From the NCBI GenBank assembly GCA_034436375.1, contig DAOTVS010000079.1, positions 1 through 31,105 of the forward strand: a stretch of DNA of 31,105 nt, written 5' to 3'. The DNA is from DAOTVS01 sp034436375. Its GTDB lineage: Bacteria > Chloroflexota > Anaerolineae > SpSt-313. A model generated the notes under the pieces. It saw only the letters and a list, made by a program, of their open reading frames with translations. It had not been told where the DNA came from and made no database searches. The position numbers were made by a program, and so were the translations under genes. The stretch's first letter is position 1, and every line of letters begins with the position of its first letter. This document shows, piece after piece, positions 22,454 to 30,247 of this stretch.

Positions 22454-24595
22454 ATGGACATCGAGAAACGTATCGACGACCTGCTTGCGCGCATGACCCT
22501 GCCGGAAAAGATCGGCCAGATGCGCCAGATCAGTGGGGCGCCCGAGGGTACGGAGGATCTGATCCGCCAGGGGGCGGTGGGCTCGTTCCTCAATGTGATG
22601 GGCGAGGACGCTCGCCGTTGCCAGCGCCTGGCGGTAGAGGAATCGCGCCTGGGCATCCCCCTGATCTTTGGTCGCGATGTGATCCACGGCTTTCGCACCA
22701 TCCTCCCCATTCCCCTGGGGCAGGCTGCGACGTTCGACCCGGAGGTGGTGCGCGAGGGGGCGCGCATTGCTGCCCGCGAGGCTGCGGCCTGCGGCGTGCA
22801 CTGGACCTTTGCTCCCATGGTAGATATCGCCCGCGACCCGCGCTGGGGCCGCATTGCCGAGGGGTGCGGCGAGGACCCCTACCTGGCGGCCTGCGTGGGC
22901 GCAGCCATGGTGGAGGGCTTTCAGGGCTCGGACCTGGCCGATCCGGAGCGTATAGCCGCCTGCGCCAAGCACTATGTGGGCTATGGCGCCGCCGAGGGTG
23001 GGCGTGATTACAACACGACCTGGATCCCTGAAGGGCTGCTGCGCGATGTGTACCTCGTGCCCTTCCAGGCCTGTGTGCGGGCGGGCACGGCCACACTGAT
23101 GAGCGCTTTTAACGACCTGAACGGTGTGCCGGCTTCGGGCAATGCCTTTACCCTGCGCAAGGTGCTCAAGGGCGAATGGGGTTTTGACGGATTCGTGGTG
23201 AGCGACTGGGCCTCGATTTGGGAGATGATCCCCCACGGCTTTGCCGCCGATGAGCAGGAGGCCGCCCAACTGGGGGTCGCCGCAGGTGTGGATATGGAGA
23301 TGGTCTCCTCCTGTTTCGAACATCTGGAGGCACTGGTGGCGGCGGGCAAGCTGCCGCTCGAGCTCATCGACGATGCCGTACGGCGCATCCTGCGGGTCAA
23401 GCTCCGGCTGGGGCTGTTCGAGCACCCCTATGCCGATGAGGGCCGGCAGGCGGTCATCCTGAGCGCCGAGCACCGGCAGGTTGCGCAGCGGGCGGCCCGA
23501 GAGAGCTGCGTGCTGCTCAAGAACGAGGGCCTGCTGCCCCTGTCTGCGGCGATCAGCAAACTGGCTGTGATCGGCCCGCTGGCCGATAGCGGCCGTGATC
23601 AGCTGGGCTGCTGGGTCATGGATGGGCGGGGCGAGGATGCCGTCACCCCCCTGCAGGCCCTGCAAGGGGCGCTGGGGGCCGGGCGCGTCGTGTACGCGCC
23701 CGGCCTGGCCGACGCCCGGAGCACGGATGAGAGCCTGATCCCGGAGGCGGTGGCGGCGGCGCAGGCGGCCGAGGCGGTGGTGGCCTTCCTGGGCGAGGAT
23801 GCGGGCCTTTCCGGCGAGGCGCACAGCCGTGCCTTCCTGGACCTGCCCGGCGCCCAGCAGCGCCTGCTCGATGCCCTGGCGGCGACAGGTCGGCCGGTGG
23901 TCGCGGTGATCTTGACCGGGCGCTCCCTGGCTCTTGGGCCAGTAGTAGAGAAGGCAGGGGCGCTCCTCCTGGCCTGGCACCCGGGCACCATGGGCGGCCC
24001 GGCCATCGCCGACCTGCTCCTGGGCGTGGAAGCGCCTGTGGGCCGGCTGCCCGTGACCCTGCCGCGCACAGTGGGGCAGGTGCCGCTCTATTATAACCAC
24101 AAGAGCACCGGCCGCCCGCCCGCTGACGATGCGCCCAGCATCCCCACGGGCACGCCCCTGGACCCGGAGGGCTTTGTCTCCAGCTACCTGGATGTGGATC
24201 ACCGACCGCTCTTCCCCTTTGGCTTTGGCCTGAGCTACACGACCTTTGCCTACCGTGACCTGCAGCTCTCCACGCCACAGCTCAGGCTGGGAGAGGCGCT
24301 CACCGCGTCGGTCACCGTGACCAACACGGGCGCGGCTAAAGGCATCGAAGTGGTCCAGCTTTATGTGCGCGACCGGGTCGGCTCGCTGACGCGCCCGGTG
24401 CGCGAGCTCAAGGGCTTCCAGCGGGTGGAGCTGGCTCCCGGTGAGGCGAGGCAGGTCTCCTTTACCCTGCACACCGATGACCTGGCCTTCCACAACGCCG
24501 CCATGCAGCGCGTGACCGAGCCCGGCGCCTTTGACCTGTGGATCGGCCCCGACGCGCAGCACGGCCTGCCGGCGGAATTCACTGTGGTGGGATAA
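22454..24595 (+). CDS. Glycoside hydrolase family 3 beta-glucosidase (BglX-like)
   Basis: A 713-residue cytoplasmic enzyme without a signal peptide. The (alpha/beta)8 domain (about 5-330) carries GRDVIHGFRT (73-82), KHYVGYGAAEGGRDYN (172-187) and the nucleophile Asp251 in FVVSDWAS. The alpha/beta sandwich (about 345-540) holds the likely acid/base Glu455 in GLSGEAHSR. A fibronectin-III-like domain ends the protein (EVVQLYVRDRVGSLTRPVRELKGFQRV region). It should hydrolyse terminal beta-linked glucose (or xylose) from imported oligosaccharides. AAGGAGG lies 8 bases before the ATG at 22454. The same frame is open back to 22010 inside the acetyltransferase gene, but that part is not coding. The 3' end overlaps an antisense reading frame of the iron-sulfur gene. 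Confidence 0.95.
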   Translation: MDIEKRIDDLLARMTLPEKIGQMRQISGAPEGTEDLIRQGAVGSFLNVMGEDARRCQRLAVEESRLGIPLIFGRDVIHGFRTILPIPLGQAATFDPEVVREGARIAAREAAACGVHWTFAPMVDIARDPRWGRIAEGCGEDPYLAACVGAAMVEGFQGSDLADPERIAACAKHYVGYGAAEGGRDYNTTWIPEGLLRDVYLVPFQACVRAGTATLMSAFNDLNGVPASGNAFTLRKVLKGEWGFDGFVVSDWASIWEMIPHGFAADEQEAAQLGVAAGVDMEMVSSCFEHLEALVAAGKLPLELIDDAVRRILRVKLRLGLFEHPYADEGRQAVILSAEHRQVAQRAARESCVLLKNEGLLPLSAAISKLAVIGPLADSGRDQLGCWVMDGRGEDAVTPLQALQGALGAGRVVYAPGLADARSTDESLIPEAVAAAQAAEAVVAFLGEDAGLSGEAHSRAFLDLPGAQQRLLDALAATGRPVVAVILTGRSLALGPVVEKAGALLLAWHPGTMGGPAIADLLLGVEAPVGRLPVTLPRTVGQVPLYYNHKSTGRPPADDAPSIPTGTPLDPEGFVSSYLDVDHRPLFPFGFGLSYTTFAYRDLQLSTPQLRLGEALTASVTVTNTGAAKGIEVVQLYVRDRVGSLTRPVRELKGFQRVELAPGEARQVSFTLHTDDLAFHNAAMQRVTEPGAFDLWIGPDAQHGLPAEFTVVG

Positions 24596-25359
24596 TTCCA
24601 GGACTGCCGGTGCATCAGCCCTGGTTCGCAGCGGGCGTTCCGCCCCCGGCCTGCTTCAATATCTGGTGGGGGATTACCGCACAGCATGCCGGCGTGGCGC
24701 GGGCACAGCTTGCGGCACAGGTTGCAGGAGAGGACCCATCCCCCGCCTTCGGTGCTGGAGGCGGATCGCTCTCGACAGCGCTGTTGATCGATGGTGGTGC
24801 CATCCAGGGCCTGCTGCGGGCAGGCATCGAGGCAGATGCGGCACCGGGGCGGGCAGGCCTCGTAGGCTGCCAGGGGGTCGGGCTCCAGTTCCGCCGCCAC
24901 GAGCACCGCGCCCAGCCAGAGCATATTGCCATAGGTCTCGTTGATGAGCAAGGTGTTCCTGCCCATCTTTCCCAGGCCCGCGAGGACGGCCGCGTGCTTG
25001 AGGGAGAGGATGCCCCGCCCGTGCCGCCGCTCCGGTTCCCAGTGCTCATAGGGCTCGGCGCTGGGGATGGGCAGCGCGAGCGCTCCCTGCTGCTCCAACA
25101 TGGCGGAAAGCCGGCAGGTGATGGTATCCAGTTGCTCCACCAGCTTGTTGCGCACCAGGGTATAGGGCGCATGGGTCCGCGCCAGCAGCGTGCTCAGTGG
25201 GAAACGGCAGGCCACAACGACGACCGACCGGCAATCGGGCCAGATATCGCAGGGATGAAAGCCCGCGGGCGCCTGCTCGAACCGGGCGACCGGCGCGATA
25301 CCGCAGAGGCCGGCCCCCAGTTGCGCGGCGCTTAACTTCACTAGAGTGGAATCGATCAT
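24361..25359 (-). CDS. Epoxyqueuosine-reductase-like (QueG-related) 2[4Fe-4S] protein, C-terminus probably frameshifted
   Basis: The first roughly 230 residues form a QueG-like short protein: a flavin/cobalamin-type N-terminal domain (SVVVVACRFPLSTL; AAVLAGLGKMGRNTLLINETYGNMLWLG) then two [4Fe-4S] sites: Cys169, Cys173, Cys176, Cys180 (CPPRCRICLDACP), plus Cys195, Cys212, Cys215 and Cys219 (CNLCRKLCP). It may be an oxidoreductase related to, but not necessarily, tRNA epoxyqueuosine reductase. After about residue 230 the sequence loses family character, and from residue 255 it runs antisense through the end of the beta-glucosidase gene (24361-24595). One added base in the 5-base G run at 24668-24672 would end the protein at a TGA a few codons later. 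The reliable coding part is about 24660-25359. A G-rich SD lies upstream of the ATG. Confidence 0.7.
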   Translation of the reverse strand: MIDSTLVKLSAAQLGAGLCGIAPVARFEQAPAGFHPCDIWPDCRSVVVVACRFPLSTLLARTHAPYTLVRNKLVEQLDTITCRLSAMLEQQGALALPIPSAEPYEHWEPERRHGRGILSLKHAAVLAGLGKMGRNTLLINETYGNMLWLGAVLVAAELEPDPLAAYEACPPRCRICLDACPQQALDGTTIDQQRCRERSASSTEGGGWVLSCNLCRKLCPRHAGMLCGNPPPDIEAGRGRNARCEPGLMHRQSWNYPTTVNSAGRPCCASGPIHRSKAPGSVTRCMAALWKARSSVCRVKETCLASPGASSTRWKPLSSRTGRVSEPTRSRT

Positions 25360-25611
25360 GATTGCTGCACCCCCTATTTCGCCTCAATCCTGCCTGTTTC
25401 TACGCACGATGCCGCCGCCGGTTGCGCTGATCTGACTCGTGTTCAGGCGAGAAGTGAGGTCGCGAGCACAGTGCAGCCTTACGGTCCTCTCGTATTGAGG
25501 CTGGAGAGCGGGCATTGGCGAGATGGATTTCGTATCCGCTACCAGGGCACAAAGGGTGAAGGCACGATCTGTGCTGGGCGCTTCTGAAACATGCTATCAT
25601 AGGGTCTGTGC

Positions 25612-27414
25612 ATGACGGGCGCTCCGCCTGTCTCGAACCCGGCAATGCCGATGGAAGGGCGAATGGAGATCGTGGAGAGGGAGAATGAGGGGCTGAGCCT
25701 GGCGCTGGAAGAGGCGCACCGCCGCTTGGCGCAGCAGGAGGCTGACCTGGCTGCATGCCGGCAGGCCTTGCAGGCCCTGCAGATCAGCGTGGAACAGCGC
25801 TGCCGGTCGCGCGATGTTGCTGAGCGCGTGCACGATGAAGCAGCGCTGCGCGAGAGTGAGCAGCGCTTCCGCCTGATCTTTGAGCAGGGCCCCCTCGGCA
25901 TGGCCCTCGTAGGCCCGGATTACCGCTTTGCCCAGGTCAATGCCCGGTTGGCGCAGATGCTCGGATACTCCGAAAAGGAGCTGGTAGGGATGCCCGTTGC
26001 CGACATCACACACCCCGATGATGTCAGCCTCGATACGCAGCTCGCCTATCGTTTGTTCCGAGGAGAGGTCCCGTACTATACAGTTGAAAAGCGCTATATC
26101 CGCCAAAGCGGGGGAATTCTCTGGGTCAGTCTGACCGTCGGTGCAATTCGCGACGAGCGAGGGAAAACCCTCTATGGCCTGGGTATGGTGCAGGATATCA
26201 CGGAGCGCAAACGGGTTGAGGCCGAGCGCGAGCACCTGCTGGCGCTGGCGGAGAGCCGGGCGGCAGAATTGGATAGCATCATCTCGGCGGTGGCCGCCGG
26301 CCTGATCATCTATGGTCCGCAGGGCGAAATCCTGCGCATGAACCAGGAGGCCGAAAGAATCCTCGGCTATGGGCCCCAAGAGCGCGCACGCCCCATCCGC
26401 GAACGGCTGGCAGCAGGGATTTTTGAGACGGTCGACGGCAGCCCCTTCCCCGTTGATGAGTCGCCGTCGATGAGGGCGCTGCGTGGGGAGACCGTCTCCG
26501 GTATTGCCATGGTGGTGCATCGGCCGCACCAGAAACGGCTGTGGGTTTCGGCCACTGCGGCGCCGATCCGCGCGGCCGATGGCCGAATCCTGGGCGCCGT
26601 GCTAACGGCCACCGACGTCACAGTGCTGCACGATTTGCAGGAGCAGACGGCCCGGCTCTTGGAGGCGGAGCATCGCGCCCGTGAACAGGCCGAAGCTGCT
26701 GTGCGCGCCCGCGACGAGTTCCTCTCCGCAGCGGCCCATGAGCTCAAGACTCCGATCACAACCCTGCATGGTTATGCTGAATTGGTGGCCAGGCGGCTGG
26801 AGAAGGAAGGCTTTGCGGATCCGCAGCAGATCCGGCGGGGCATACAGGTGATCGACCGCCAGGCCGACCGGCTGGCGCGCCTGGTAGCCCAGCTGATCGA
26901 CATGGCGGCCCTGGATGCCGGGCGTCTTGAGCTCCGCAAGCAGGTGACCGACGTTGCGGCCCTGGCGCGAGGGGCCGTGGCCTGGTCGGCAGCCGGGGCG
27001 GAGCGGCCGGATATTACCCTGCAGGCGCCCCCCACGCTGCCGGCGCTGGTAGACCCGGAGCGCCTGGAGCGGGTGCTCGCCAACCTGCTCGATAACGCCA
27101 TCCGGTTCAGCCCCAAGGGCACACCTATCGAGGTGACAGTATCGGCGCCAGACCCTAATACCGTGCGCGTGACAGTACGTGACCATGGCCCCGGCATCTC
27201 GCTGGCCGATCGTCCGCGCCTGTTCAGCCGCTTTTTCCAGGCCCAGCCCGGCGGCGCTTTTGCCGGCCTGGGTCTGGGCCTGTACCTCAGCCGGCGGATC
27301 ATCGAGCTCCACGGCGGGCAGATGACGGCGGAATTTCCCCCCGATGGCGGCAGCCTCTTTGTCATCACGCTGCCGCGCAACCTGGAGGTGACCGGCGCCC
27401 ACCCGGCTCACTGA
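25612..27414 (+). CDS. Soluble PAS-PAS sensor histidine kinase
   Basis: A 600-residue kinase without membrane helices. An N-terminal coiled coil (about 18-80) leads into PAS domain 1 (about 82-200, with PLGMALVGPDYRFAQVN and HPDDVS, followed by a PAC segment), PAS domain 2 (about 218-340), a short coiled coil, the dimerisation helix with His376 (AAAHELKTPITTLHGY) and the ATP domain (Asn495 in LLDNAIRFSP, DHGPGIS, GLGLGLYLS). It should sense a cytoplasmic signal through PAS ligands or redox state. No response regulator is adjacent, so its partner is encoded elsewhere. The ATG at 25612 has AGGG upstream; an ATG at 25663 preceded by GGAAGGG is an equally good start. A TATCAT at 25595-25600 may be its -10 but lacks a good -35. 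Confidence 0.9.
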   Translation: MTGAPPVSNPAMPMEGRMEIVERENEGLSLALEEAHRRLAQQEADLAACRQALQALQISVEQRCRSRDVAERVHDEAALRESEQRFRLIFEQGPLGMALVGPDYRFAQVNARLAQMLGYSEKELVGMPVADITHPDDVSLDTQLAYRLFRGEVPYYTVEKRYIRQSGGILWVSLTVGAIRDERGKTLYGLGMVQDITERKRVEAEREHLLALAESRAAELDSIISAVAAGLIIYGPQGEILRMNQEAERILGYGPQERARPIRERLAAGIFETVDGSPFPVDESPSMRALRGETVSGIAMVVHRPHQKRLWVSATAAPIRAADGRILGAVLTATDVTVLHDLQEQTARLLEAEHRAREQAEAAVRARDEFLSAAAHELKTPITTLHGYAELVARRLEKEGFADPQQIRRGIQVIDRQADRLARLVAQLIDMAALDAGRLELRKQVTDVAALARGAVAWSAAGAERPDITLQAPPTLPALVDPERLERVLANLLDNAIRFSPKGTPIEVTVSAPDPNTVRVTVRDHGPGISLADRPRLFSRFFQAQPGGAFAGLGLGLYLSRRIIELHGGQMTAEFPPDGGSLFVITLPRNLEVTGAHPAH

Positions 27415-27509
27415 TTTCCCTCTTCTATCAAGCCGGGGCGCTGCAATGATTTCCGCAAGATGGGCGCCCGGCGCAGCCTGCTGGCGCGGGGCGGCGGCAA
27501 TACCCTCTA

Positions 27510-27538
27510 TTGCCATAAAACCCATCCCGCGCTATACT
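27510..27538 (+). promoter_or_regulatory. Promoter of the ECF transporter genes
   Basis: -35 TTGCCA (27510-27515), a 17-bp spacer and -10 TATACT (27533-27538). The start would be near 27545, giving a GC-rich leader of about 113 nt before the S-component gene. Confidence 0.7.
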
Positions 27539-27612
27539 TGCTTGCACCATGCGTTGGTTGCTTGCCCTCGCGGTTGCCGAAGATGGCCCGGCCGGCGCGG
27601 GTAGGGGGCAGC

Positions 27613-27653
27613 AGGCGACATGGGGTATCCGCCTCTATAGAACAGGAGCGCCT
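27613..27653 (+). promoter_or_regulatory. Leader with two alternative pairings around the ribosome-binding site
   Basis: AGGCG (27613-27617) can pair either with CGCCT at 27630-27634 or with CGCCT at 27649-27653, the latter enclosing the AGGAG ribosome-binding site (27644-27648). This could be a simple translational switch. I see none of the TPP, FMN, cobalamin or preQ1 riboswitch consensus sequences here. Confidence 0.25.
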
Positions 27654-27657
27654 CATC

Positions 27658-28188
27658 ATGAAAAAGCTCTCGGCAACACTTGTGGCCATCACGGCGGTGA
27701 TGATCGCACTGACCACCGTCTTTACCATCGCTGTACGCATCCCTGTGCCGGCCACGCAGGGGTATGTCAACTTTTCCGATGTTGCGGTCTTTTTCGTCTC
27801 CTACGCCTTTGGTCCCTGGGTCGGATTGATTGCTGGCGGCATAGGCGCGGCCCTGGCCGATATCACCGGCGGCTATGCCCAGTTTGCCCTGTTGACCTTC
27901 CTGGCCCATGGCCTGGAGGGGCTGCTGGTCGGCTGGGCCAGCCGTAACGGCAAACTCAGCGGCATGCTCCTGGGTTGGGTGCTGGGCACCCTGGCCATGG
28001 CCGGCCTCTACCTGCTCGGCGAGGGCCTGGTCCTGACCGGTTTTGGCCCTGCCCTGGCAGAGTTGCCCTTCAACATTCTCCAGTGCGCTGTCGGCGCCCT
28101 CGTCGGCATCCCCCTGGTGCTCGCCGTACGCAAGGCTTACCCGCCCATCACGCGGTTGGGGCAGGGAAAGACGTGGGAAGAAGGATGA
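27658..28188 (+). CDS. ECF transporter substrate-binding S component (HmpT/riboflavin-transporter-like)
   Basis: A 176-residue integral membrane protein with about five to six helices. The opening helix (MKKLSATLVAITAVMIALTT) leads to RIPVPATQGYVNFSDVAVF, then FGPWVGLIAGGIGAALADI and GLEGLLVG. These are features of the ECF-ribofla_trS-like (HmpT) group of S components. It would bind a vitamin or vitamin precursor and pass it to the EcfA-EcfA'-EcfT module encoded by the three next genes. The substrate cannot be told from the sequence; HmpT-like proteins are linked to hydroxymethylpyrimidine. AGGAG lies 9 bases before the ATG at 27658; the frame is open from 27460 through the promoter and leader, which is not coding. 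Confidence 0.88.
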   Translation: MKKLSATLVAITAVMIALTTVFTIAVRIPVPATQGYVNFSDVAVFFVSYAFGPWVGLIAGGIGAALADITGGYAQFALLTFLAHGLEGLLVGWASRNGKLSGMLLGWVLGTLAMAGLYLLGEGLVLTGFGPALAELPFNILQCAVGALVGIPLVLAVRKAYPPITRLGQGKTWEEG

Positions 28189-28214
28189 TGCGTGATGCGT
28201 GAGGTCGCTATGAC

Positions 28215-28350
28215 TTGTAATGAAGTAATGCGTAAGGCCGCCATTTTGGCATGCCCAGTGCTTCCCGTCAGTATCGTTGTGGCCAACGCAACGAAAGGCA
28301 TCAGATGCTTCGACACGACGACCCTACGTATTACTTCATTACTTATTACG
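28215..28350. repeat. Imperfect-palindromic repeat element, copy A
   Basis: About 136 bp between the S-component gene and the first ATPase gene. The ends form inverted repeats: 28217-28237 matches the reverse complement of 28322-28342 at 19 of 21 positions. Inside there is a smaller hairpin (CGTTG-tggc-CAACG). Copy B, 1.0 kb downstream, has the same order of parts, with 21 of 21 identical bases at the left end and an identical 14-base core (28266-28279 and 29301-29314). A degenerate half-copy, GTGATGCGTGAGG, lies just upstream at 28194-28206. Confidence 0.75.
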
Positions 28351-28393
28351 AATCACGGCAACCTCATGCATTGCGGATCATGAGGGGTGATTC
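28350..28393 (+). promoter_or_regulatory. Hairpin sequestering the ribosome-binding site of the first ECF ATPase gene
   Basis: GAATCAC (28350-28356) pairs with GTGATTC (28387-28393) and CCTCAT (28362-28367) pairs with ATGAGG (28380-28385). The GAGGGG ribosome-binding site (28382-28387) lies within the 3' arm and the GTG start follows immediately. Formation would limit translation of the ATPase. Confidence 0.5.
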
Positions 28394-29257
28394 GTGTCGG
28401 TCGTAGAGATCGCAGACCTGCACTACAGCTACCCCCCGCTGACCCCTGGCGGCGATGCCGTCCCGGTGCTGCAGGGGGTAGACTTGCAGGTGGAGCGCGG
28501 TGAGTTTGTGGCGGTGATGGGCCGAACTGGCGCCGGCAAGACGACGCTTTGCCAGGCCCTGAACGGACTTGTGCCTCAATCTACCGGCGGCGTGATCCGG
28601 GGGCGGGTGAGCGTGCTGGGCCTCAACCCGCGTGCGGCGCCTGTGGCCGAGCTGGCCGCCAAAGTCGGGCTGGTCTTTCAGGATGTGGAGAGCCAGCTCT
28701 TCAATATGACCGTCGAGGACGAGGTCGCTTTCGGCCTCGAAAGCCTGGCGCTGGACCCCAGCGAGATCGCCGAGCGCGTGGCCTGGGCCCTGTCGGCGGT
28801 CCGCATGGAGGGATACCGCCGCCGCTCCCCCTTTCAGCTCTCTGGCGGCCAGAAACAGCGTGTAGCCCTCGCGGCCGTTCTGGCCATGCGGCCGGAAGTG
28901 CTGATCCTCGATGAGCCCAGTTCAGGGCTCGACCCTGTCGGCAAGCGTGAAGTCTTTGAGGTCGTGCGCCGGCTCAAACATGAGCGGCAGATGACCATCA
29001 TCATGGTCGAGCACGACTCGGAGCATGTGGCCGCATTCGCCGACCGGGTCGCCATCCTGCACAAGGGCCGCATTGCCTGCGTGGGCGAGCCGGCGGAGGT
29101 TTTTGCCGAGGCGGACCTGCTGTGGGAGGCGGGCGTCGCTTTGCCCCAGGTCAGCGAGCTGGCCCTTGCCCTCAACGCCCGCTGCGGCACACGCTTTTCC
29201 TTTACGACGACTGGTGAGGCTGTCGTCGCCCTGCGCGAGGCCTTGCGTAATAAGTAA
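28394..29257 (+). CDS. ecfA1: ECF transporter ATPase (EcfA-type), canonical motifs
   Basis: A 287-residue ABC ATPase. Walker A is GRTGAGKT (43-50), the Q-loop is Gln96 (VFQDVESQLF, the ECF-typical form), the signature is LSGGQKQR (149-156), Walker B is LILDEPSSGLD with Glu174, and the switch is His207 (VEHDSEH). The C-terminal extension is typical of EcfA/CbiO proteins. With the second ATPase and EcfT it powers uptake by the S component. GTG 28394 has GAGGGG 6 bases upstream within a hairpin. The last codons (Arg-Asn-Lys-stop) lie inside repeat element B, so the C-terminus may have been reshaped by the element. The symbol is a family-level assignment. Confidence 0.9.
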   Translation: MSVVEIADLHYSYPPLTPGGDAVPVLQGVDLQVERGEFVAVMGRTGAGKTTLCQALNGLVPQSTGGVIRGRVSVLGLNPRAAPVAELAAKVGLVFQDVESQLFNMTVEDEVAFGLESLALDPSEIAERVAWALSAVRMEGYRRRSPFQLSGGQKQRVALAAVLAMRPEVLILDEPSSGLDPVGKREVFEVVRRLKHERQMTIIMVEHDSEHVAAFADRVAILHKGRIACVGEPAEVFAEADLLWEAGVALPQVSELALALNARCGTRFSFTTTGEAVVALREALRNK

Positions 29258-29385
29258 TGAAGTAATGCGTAAGGTTGCCATCAGCCTGCCCGGTGCTTCG
29301 CGTCAGTATCGTTGGGGGCAACACGACGAAAAGCAGCAGACGCTTCGCAATGGCGACCTTACGTATCACTCTATCACTTATTGCG
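29246..29385. repeat. Imperfect-palindromic repeat element, copy B
   Basis: A 140-bp element between the two ECF ATPase genes. Its 29-nt ends (29246-29274 and 29357-29385) are inverted repeats at 23 of 29 positions, all differences being transitions. The left end matches the reverse complement of the right end of copy A (28322-28350) at 27 of 29 positions. It overlaps the last four codons of the upstream ATPase gene, including the stop, and ends 26 bp before the next start. No gene lies inside. Confidence 0.75.
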
Positions 29386-29410
29386 TCTCTTCATACCGAT
29401 GGAGTTTCCA

Positions 29411-30247
29411 GTGACCCACCCGCCCTGCATTCAGGTGGAGAACCTGCACTATACCTACGGCGACGAGGTGCCCGCGCTGCGCGGCATCGACCTGACCATT
29501 GCCGATAACGATTTTGTGGCCATCATCGGGCAGAACGGCTCGGGCAAGACGACCCTGGTGAAGCATTTCAACGGCCTGCTCAAGCCCACGCGCGGCCGCG
29601 TGCTGATCGACGGTGTCGACACGGCGCACCGGTCGGTGAGCGAGCTGGCGCACACTGTCGGCTATGTCTTTCAGAACCCCGACTATCAGCTCTTCTGCGC
29701 CACCACTCGGGAGGAGCTGAGCTTTGGTCCACGCAACCTGGGCCTTGATGAGGCCGAGGTGCGCGCGCAGACCGAGGAGGCCCTGACTTACTTTGGCCTA
29801 CAGGCCTTCGCCGAGGCGCCCCCGGCCATCCTGGGCTATGGGCTGCGGCGCCTCGTCTCGGTGGCGGCCGTCTATACCCTGCGCCCGCGCATCTTTGTCC
29901 TCGACGAGCCGACGGCCGGCCTCGATTGGCGCGCTACCCTCGGCCTGATGGCCCTCGTCGGCCGTCTGCACGAGGTGGGGCACACCATCCTTCTGGTGAC
30001 CCACGACATGCGCCTGGTAGCCGGGTTCTGCCGTCGGAGCCTGGTGCTACACGAGGGGCGAGTCCTCCTCGATGGGCCCACGCGCCAGGTGTTCGGGCAG
30101 GCTGATCTCTTGCAGCAGGCGCAGATCGAGCTGCCGCAGGTCTGCGTCCTGGCCCGCCAACTGAGTTCCCAGGGCATCCCTGGGGATTGCCTGACCGTGG
30201 GCGACCTCGCCGGGTCCCTCGCCCGCCGGCTGGGGGAGCGCCCATGA
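29411..30247 (+). CDS. ecfA2: ECF transporter ATPase (EcfA'-type) with degenerate ABC signature
   Basis: A 278-residue ABC ATPase and partner of the preceding one. Walker A is GQNGSGKT (40-47), the Q-loop is Gln88 (VFQNPDYQLF), Walker B is VLDEPTAGLD with Glu166, and the switch is His198 (VTHDM). The ABC signature, expected as LSGGQ, reads LGYGL (141-145, followed by RRL), so one of the two composite ATP sites would lack a normal signature. The start is taken as GTG 29411 because TGGAG lies 6 bases upstream; the ATG at 29399 has no SD. It overlaps the EcfT gene in an ATGA junction, so the two are coupled. The symbol is a family-level assignment. Confidence 0.88.
   Translation: MTHPPCIQVENLHYTYGDEVPALRGIDLTIADNDFVAIIGQNGSGKTTLVKHFNGLLKPTRGRVLIDGVDTAHRSVSELAHTVGYVFQNPDYQLFCATTREELSFGPRNLGLDEAEVRAQTEEALTYFGLQAFAEAPPAILGYGLRRLVSVAAVYTLRPRIFVLDEPTAGLDWRATLGLMALVGRLHEVGHTILLVTHDMRLVAGFCRRSLVLHEGRVLLDGPTRQVFGQADLLQQAQIELPQVCVLARQLSSQGIPGDCLTVGDLAGSLARRLGERP

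Noticed and set aside
22175..24562. 795-codon antisense frame opposite the beta-glucosidase
   Set aside because: Same reasoning: the plus strand has all family 3 motifs; the antisense product shows none.
27613..27645. Possible preQ1-I-like riboswitch (short hairpin plus tail before the ribosome-binding site)
   Set aside because: The loop and the A-rich pseudoknot tail of the preQ1-I consensus are absent; only a five-bp stem remains.
28215..29385. CRISPR array suggested by repeated AT-rich units in the ECF operon
   Set aside because: Only two copies a kilobase apart with a gene between them, each internally palindromic; no regular spacers or cas genes.
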